This document shows positions 59,910 through 64,000 of a DNA stretch of 64,000 bases, piece after piece; position 1 is the stretch's first letter, and each line of letters starts with the position of its first letter. The translations under genes were made by a program, and so were the position numbers. The notes below the pieces were generated by a model that saw only the letters and a program-made list of their open reading frames with translations, was not told where the DNA came from and did no database searches. This DNA comes from Actinophytocola sp044466355 (GTDB lineage Bacteria > Actinomycetota > Actinomycetes > Mycobacteriales > Pseudonocardiaceae): contig NZ_JBITMQ010000010.1 of the NCBI RefSeq assembly GCF_044466355.1, positions 1 through 64,000 on the forward strand, read 5' to 3'.

Positions 59910-61169
59910 TCACCGCAGCGGGTCCAGCGCGCGTAGTGCGGGCGGTTCCTTGCCGGTGGTGATCAGCTCGGCGAGCAGCCGCCCGGTGACCGGGCCCTGG
60001 GCGAGGCCCCACATGCCGTGCCCACCCGCGACGTAGACGCCGGGCGCGCGCAGGGCGCCGACGAGCGGACGGCCGTCGGGGGTGACCGGACGGGGGCCTA
60101 CCCAGACGTCCCGGCGTTCGTCCCAGTGCACGCCCCGGAGGAACGGGCGGGCGGACTCGATGATCGCGGCGAGCCGGGCCGGCACGCCGGGGGCGTCGGG
60201 GTCGCGGAACTCCATGGTCCCCGCGACGCGGAGGCCGTCCTGGTACGGGGTGCAGGCGACGCGGATGCCGGGCAGGTAGACCGGCCCCGGCACGGGCTCG
60301 TCGACCGGCACCGTGAACGAGTAGCCACGGCCCGCGCGGACCGGGGTGCGAACCCCCAGCTTCCTCGCCAGGCCGGGCAGCCACGCCCCGGTGGCCAGGA
60401 CCGCGACGTCGGCCCGGAGTGCCTTGCCCGCGGCGCGGTGCACCCGGACCCCGCTTCCGTCCGTGCGCACGTCGACGACGTCGAACGTGTGGATGGTGGC
60501 GCCTCGGGCGACCACGGCGCGGCCCAGTGCCTGGACGAACGCGCCCGGGTCGACGTAGCGCTGCCCGTCGATCCGCACGCCCGCGGTGAGCGCGGGGGCC
60601 GCGAGCGGGACCAGCTCCCGCAACTCGTCACCGGACAGCAGGGCGTGCCGCACCTGCTGTCCGGCCTCGGCGAGCCGGCCCAGTTCACGGAGGAGGACCT
60701 GGGCCTGGCGTGGGGACTCGAAGCCTGCGGTGATGGGCGCGTCGATCGTCGGCGCCGTGACGCCGCCGCGGGTGAGGGCGTCGTAGGCGTCGACGGCGTC
60801 GTCGTTGAGCGGCAGGTTGGCGTGCACCGCGCGGGTCCAGCTCGACCAGCGGCAGTTGGCGGCGAACCGGGCGAGGAACGACCACAGCCGCGGGTCGGCC
60901 GACGCGGGGACGTGCAGCGGCGCCGACGGGCTGAGCAGCGACCGCAGGCCGTAACGCAGCACGGCGGGCTCGTTGAGCGGGATCGCGAGGCCGGGCGCGA
61001 TCCACCCCGCGTTGCCCCACGAGGCGCCGGCGGCCACGCCGGTGCGGTCGACGACCGTCACCGACACGCCGCGCTCCTGCAGGAACCACGCGGTCGACAA
61101 CCCGACGATCCCGGCGCCGACGACGACCGCCGACCGTGGCCCGGAATCCAGGCGCCCGCTGCCGGACAT
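59910..61169 (-). CDS. dadA: D-amino-acid dehydrogenase/FAD-dependent oxidoreductase (DadA-like)
   Basis: A 419-residue DAO-family flavoprotein. N-terminal FAD motif VVVGAGIVGLSTAWFLQERG, WGNAGWIAPG near residue 60 and the C-terminal GPRPVTPDGRPLVG and GHGMWGLAQGPVTGRLLAELI segments fit the DadA small-subunit type, which oxidatively deaminates D-amino acids and passes electrons to the membrane. GGAGG lies seven bases before the ATG. It diverges from the PucR-type regulator at 61307, which probably controls it. The 58-residue gene starts 6 nt after its stop. Confidence 0.84.
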   Translation of the reverse strand: MSGSGRLDSGPRSAVVVGAGIVGLSTAWFLQERGVSVTVVDRTGVAAGASWGNAGWIAPGLAIPLNEPAVLRYGLRSLLSPSAPLHVPASADPRLWSFLARFAANCRWSSWTRAVHANLPLNDDAVDAYDALTRGGVTAPTIDAPITAGFESPRQAQVLLRELGRLAEAGQQVRHALLSGDELRELVPLAAPALTAGVRIDGQRYVDPGAFVQALGRAVVARGATIHTFDVVDVRTDGSGVRVHRAAGKALRADVAVLATGAWLPGLARKLGVRTPVRAGRGYSFTVPVDEPVPGPVYLPGIRVACTPYQDGLRVAGTMEFRDPDAPGVPARLAAIIESARPFLRGVHWDERRDVWVGPRPVTPDGRPLVGALRAPGVYVAGGHGMWGLAQGPVTGRLLAELITTGKEPPALRALDPLR

Positions 61170-61293
61170 GCTGCGACCTCCTACACGTGATGGGGACTCA
61201 AGCCCAGGATGACCCCACAAGGACCGGGGCCTCTTGTCGAAGGAGAACAAACGCCTGGACGCCTGATGTCGAGCCCCGACAAACCGCGGCGGC

Positions 61294-61299
61294 TAGGCT
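61294..61299 (+). promoter_or_regulatory. -10 box of a probable leaderless promoter
   Basis: TAGGCT lies seven bases before the ATG at 61307 with no Shine-Dalgarno stretch. The same hexamer at the same distance precedes the LysR gene (21545-21550) and nmtR (42631-42636). Confidence 0.5.
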
Positions 61300-61306
61300 G
61301 GCACAC

Positions 61307-62860
61307 ATGGTCAGGTTGGATCGGCTGGTGAACGTGCTCGGCGGCTACGGGCTGCGGTTGTCCCGCTGCCCGGTGCCCCGCTCGTCCGAGCTGCGCAGCG
61401 TCGTGCTGCCCGAGCAGGCGGGCGGGCGCACCGTGGTGGGCGACGTGCTGCTCGCCATCGACGCGGGCTCGGTCGAGGAGGCGGTGGGCTGGGCGTCGGC
61501 GGCCCGCGCGACCGTGGTGCTGGTGCGGGACGACGTGCCGGCCGGGGAACCCGACGGTGAGGTCGCCGTGCTGCTCGTCGACCCCGCCGTGGCGTGGAGC
61601 GAGCTGGCGGCCGTGGTGTACGGGCTGGTGCTCGAAGGCCGTGAGACCGAGTCCGGCCGTGGCCCCACCGACCTGTTCGCACTGGCCGACAGCCTCGCCG
61701 ACGCGCTGCAGGGCGCGGTGACCATCGAGGACCGGCTGTCGCGGATGCTCGCCTACTCCAGCCTCCAGCAGCACGCCGACCGGGCCCGCGCCGACACGAT
61801 CCTGGGCCGGCAGGTGCCCGCGGAGCTGCGGGCCCTGTTCGCGGCCCGCGGCGTGAGCGCGCACCTCGAGTCGTCGGACGAGCCGCTGTTCGTTCCCGCG
61901 GACGACGAGCACGGCCTCACCGGCCGCATGGTCGTCGCCGTGCGCGCGGGCCGCGAACTGCTCGGGTCGGTGTGGGTGACCTGCCCCGAACCACTTCACG
62001 GCCGTCGGCGCCAGGCGCTGTCCGACGGCGCCCGCACGGTCGCGCTGCACCTGCTCCGCTCCCGGGCCAGCGCGGACCTCGAACGGCAGGTCGAGACCGA
62101 CCTGGTCACGCGGCTGCTCGACGGCACGGCCGACGCCGCCACCGTCGTGAGCAGGCTCGGCCTGCCGCAGGGCCGGATGCGCGTCATCGCGTTGCGCGCC
62201 CACACGGCCGACGAGGAGCGGCACGCGGCGCTGCTGCTCACGTTCGACCGCGCGACCACCGGCTTCGGCTGGTCCCGACCCGGCCGCAGCGCGCTGGCGG
62301 GCCGCACCGTCTACACGCTGCTGCCCGCCGACGACGTGTCCACCGCGCACACGTGGATCACCGCACTGCGCGCCGCCCTGCCCACGCACCTGTTGCTGGC
62401 GGCGGGCATCAGCGCCGGCGCGACGTCCGAGGACCTCCCCGCGGCGCGGCAGGAAGCCGACGAATGCCTTGCCCTGCACGAAACCCGGGACCCGGGCAGC
62501 AGGCCGCCCGCGTACGAGGAGGCGTGGGACGACATCCTCCTCCAACGCCTCCGCACCGCGGCACGGTCCGGCCGTGCCCCGGCCCGCGGCCCGGTCACCG
62601 AACTGCGCAGGCACGACACGGAGAACGCCACGCAGTACGTCGCCACACTGCGCGCGTGGCTGCGGGCGCAGGGAGATCCGGCCGAGGCCGGGCGACTGCT
62701 CGGCGTCCACGAGAACACCGTCCGCTACCGCCTGCGCAAGATGCGCGAGCTCACCGCCATCGACCTGCACGACGGCGGCAAACGCATCGCGATGACGATC
62801 GAGTTGGCCGCGCTCGACGAGTCGGCGGAAGAAGGTCAGCCCTGGGCGACCGCCAGGTGA
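61307..62860 (+). CDS. PucR/CdaR-type transcriptional regulator
   Basis: A 517-residue regulator: an N-terminal PucR-like region (RSSELRSVVLPEQ, VVGDVLLAIDAGS), a GAF-like middle part (ADTILGRQVPAELRALFAAR), and a C-terminal CdaR helix-turn-helix (ATLRAWLRAQGDPAEAGRLL, then GVHENTVRYRLRKM). It diverges from the DadA-like gene, so D-amino acids or related nitrogen compounds are likely ligands. The start is fixed by TAGGCT seven bases upstream. Its 3' end overlaps the convergent small membrane protein gene by 25 nt. Confidence 0.86.
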   Translation: MVRLDRLVNVLGGYGLRLSRCPVPRSSELRSVVLPEQAGGRTVVGDVLLAIDAGSVEEAVGWASAARATVVLVRDDVPAGEPDGEVAVLLVDPAVAWSELAAVVYGLVLEGRETESGRGPTDLFALADSLADALQGAVTIEDRLSRMLAYSSLQQHADRARADTILGRQVPAELRALFAARGVSAHLESSDEPLFVPADDEHGLTGRMVVAVRAGRELLGSVWVTCPEPLHGRRRQALSDGARTVALHLLRSRASADLERQVETDLVTRLLDGTADAATVVSRLGLPQGRMRVIALRAHTADEERHAALLLTFDRATTGFGWSRPGRSALAGRTVYTLLPADDVSTAHTWITALRAALPTHLLLAAGISAGATSEDLPAARQEADECLALHETRDPGSRPPAYEEAWDDILLQRLRTAARSGRAPARGPVTELRRHDTENATQYVATLRAWLRAQGDPAEAGRLLGVHENTVRYRLRKMRELTAIDLHDGGKRIAMTIELAALDESAEEGQPWATAR

Positions 62861-63006
62861 AGGAACGCCAGCACGGCGCCCGGCCCGGCCAGCAACCCCA
62901 ACGCGACGACGCCGTAGAACGGCCTGTCCCTGGCGAACATGGTGACGAGCAGACCGATCGCGGCCGCGACGGCGGCGAAGAACAACACGAGCACGACAAC
63001 AGACAT
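62836..63006 (-). CDS. Small two-helix membrane protein
   Basis: A 56-residue protein made of two hydrophobic segments (VVVLVLFFAAVAAAIGLLV and VVALGLLAGPGAVLAFLHLA) joined by a short charged loop (FARDRPFYG). GAGGA stands five bases before the ATG. No family recognised. Its end overlaps the regulator gene on the other strand. Confidence 0.6.
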   Translation of the reverse strand: MSVVVLVLFFAAVAAAIGLLVTMFARDRPFYGVVALGLLAGPGAVLAFLHLAVAQG

Positions 63007-63107
63007 GGGATCCTCGAAGGAATGCGGGCGCACCCGGGCACGGCACTGCCCACAGTGGAGCAGCGCGACCCGGGGAGAAGCGCGGTGAACGGTTCGGTTG
63101 ACTCAGT

Positions 63108-63467
63108 TCACGCGCGTGGTGGCGCCCGGCTCGACCACGGGGTGACCGCCGCCGCGGGCGTCACGGTGCTGTCGAGAGGGGCGACCGACGACCGGGTCTG
63201 TTGCGTGTTCCCGGGGTTCGCGGGCGGCCAGACGACCCACCAGGTGTCCGGCTGTGCCGTGGTCGGCGCGAAGCCCGTCGTCACCGGGCCGCGGGGCCGG
63301 TCGTGCAGTTCGTCGTACACCGACGAGGCCGTGCCGACCGTCGCGCCTTGTGTCGGGGAGTGCGGTGCCGCACCGGCGCCGGACATGGCGGGTGCGGTCA
63401 CGGCGACCAGTACCAGCAGGAGGGCGAGCAGGAGCCCCGTTCGGCTCGACCTCATCGCTGCTCGCAC
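63108..63467 (-). CDS. Small secreted or lipid-anchored-like protein of unknown function
   Basis: A 119-residue protein with a signal peptide (RSSRTGLLLALLLVLVAVTAP, cleavage near GAGAA) and a low-complexity mature part rich in Pro, Thr and Ser with a WWVVWPPANPG core. No cysteine follows the signal, so it is not a lipoprotein. GTG at 63467 has TAAGCT six bases upstream, a leaderless-type box; ATG at 63455 is the alternative. No family recognised. Confidence 0.55.
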   Translation of the reverse strand: MRAAMRSSRTGLLLALLLVLVAVTAPAMSGAGAAPHSPTQGATVGTASSVYDELHDRPRGPVTTGFAPTTAQPDTWWVVWPPANPGNTQQTRSSVAPLDSTVTPAAAVTPWSSRAPPRA

Positions 63468-63520
63468 CCGGCCAGCTTACGGGCCGGTCGTCGCGGGAGG
63501 CAGCCGCGCCCGCCGGGCGT

Positions 63521-64000
63521 TCAGAAGTAGTCCGCTGTCCAGTGGACCGCGGTCGGGTCCTCGACGACGGCCATCACCCGCTCGAATCCGGTGTGGAGCC
63601 CGCGAACCATGCCCGTCCGCGCCACGCCGGTGGACCAGGTGGTGAACAGGGCGGGCAGGGCAGCCGTCACGGGCGGGTCCGGCGGTGCCAGCAACCGGCC
63701 CGCGGTCACCTCCCGCTCGCGGGCACTCCTCGTCACCGCCTCGAACAGCGGACGTGCGGCCGCCGCGGTCGCGACCGCGAACTCCACGACGTCGCCGGTC
63801 CGCCAGTCGGTCACGGCGTACGCCGCCGGTGTGCCGTGCTCGCGGACCAGCACGATCTGGTGCTTTCGGCCGTACCAGACCGGTACGCGCGCGGTCCAGT
63901 CCGCCCGCGTGCGCACCGTGCTGAGCGGCCGGTGCGCACGCGCGTGGAGTTCCGCGAGCACCGGCCACGCGTCGACGCCCACCGAGGTGACCGACCACCC
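63521..64000 (-). CDS. GNAT-type acetyltransferase, C-terminal part (cut by window end)
   Basis: The frame is open to position 64000, so the N-terminal part lies outside. The visible 159 residues resemble the second half of two-domain GNAT proteins (Eis-like): LHARAHRPLSTVRTRADWTA, QIVLVREHGTPAAYAVTDW, and VMAVVEDPTAVHW near the end. The N-terminal acetyl-CoA motif is not in the window. A GTG at 63982 could start a shorter product but would lack that motif. Substrate unknown. Confidence 0.6.
   Translation of the reverse strand, partial: GWSVTSVGVDAWPVLAELHARAHRPLSTVRTRADWTARVPVWYGRKHQIVLVREHGTPAAYAVTDWRTGDVVEFAVATAAAARPLFEAVTRSAREREVTAGRLLAPPDPPVTAALPALFTTWSTGVARTGMVRGLHTGFERVMAVVEDPTAVHWTADYF

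Overview
The window is chromosomal DNA of a high-GC actinomycete, most likely a member of the Pseudonocardiales. The grounds are strong G/C at third codon positions, many GTG and TTG starts, ATGA/GTGA stop-start overlaps, TANNNT-type -10 boxes 6-7 nt before start codons (leaderless transcription), and families typical of that group: calerythrin-type EF-hand protein, rifampicin-monooxygenase-like flavoenzyme, NmtR, PucR regulators. No rRNA, tRNA, CRISPR array, phage or intact insertion sequence was seen.

Positions 1-22,400: a Rox-like monooxygenase, then a compact locus that looks like an unassigned specialised-metabolite pathway. Nine minus-strand genes (1617-12141: two acyl/aryl-CoA ligases, an oddly built CaiB-type CoA-transferase, two methyltransferases, a flavin oxidoreductase, a UbiA prenyltransferase, two DegT aminotransferases) diverge from six plus-strand genes (12332-17787: two Gfo/Idh/MocA oxidoreductases, a sugar-isomerase-like TIM barrel, an M20 amidohydrolase, an LDH2-type dehydrogenase and a small unrecognised protein). 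Nearly all junctions overlap by 1-8 nt. There is no PKS, NRPS or terpene cyclase. An EF-hand protein, a UDP-sugar 6-dehydrogenase, two divergent paralogous small secreted proteins, an SDR and a divergent LysR regulator follow.

Positions 22,440-25,280: five copies of a 110-120 bp palindromic repeat, with outer half-sites spaced exactly 22 bp, surround a geranylgeranyl-reductase-like gene that has lost its FAD-binding N-terminus and an APH-type kinase gene.

Positions 25,284-33,460: a PucR regulator divergent from a five-gene hydantoin/thiohydantoin-type catabolic operon: DUF917, HyuA-like with degenerate nucleotide site, NCS1 permease, HyuA-like, DUF917. Two MFS exporters follow.

Positions 36,199-46,329: mostly single housekeeping or stress genes: pentapeptide-repeat membrane protein, ECF sigma factor with a membrane partner, a P1B-4 metal ATPase divergent from NmtR with a clear operator between them, a PhyH dioxygenase, FolE, a Cys-rich HTH regulator and CorA.

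Positions 46,459-56,384: a translationally coupled five-gene operon, WGR/DUF4132 - MoxR AAA+ ATPase - DUF5682 - VWA - SWIM zinc finger. Its content and order match the uncharacterised E. coli yehI-yehL-yehM-yehP-yehQ locus, and it is the strongest candidate here for an undescribed system.

Positions 56,647-64,000: TerC, a secreted GH43 glycosidase, a GreA-family protein with a small coiled-coil partner, a D-amino-acid dehydrogenase divergent from a second PucR-type regulator, small membrane and secreted proteins, and a GNAT acetyltransferase cut by the window end.
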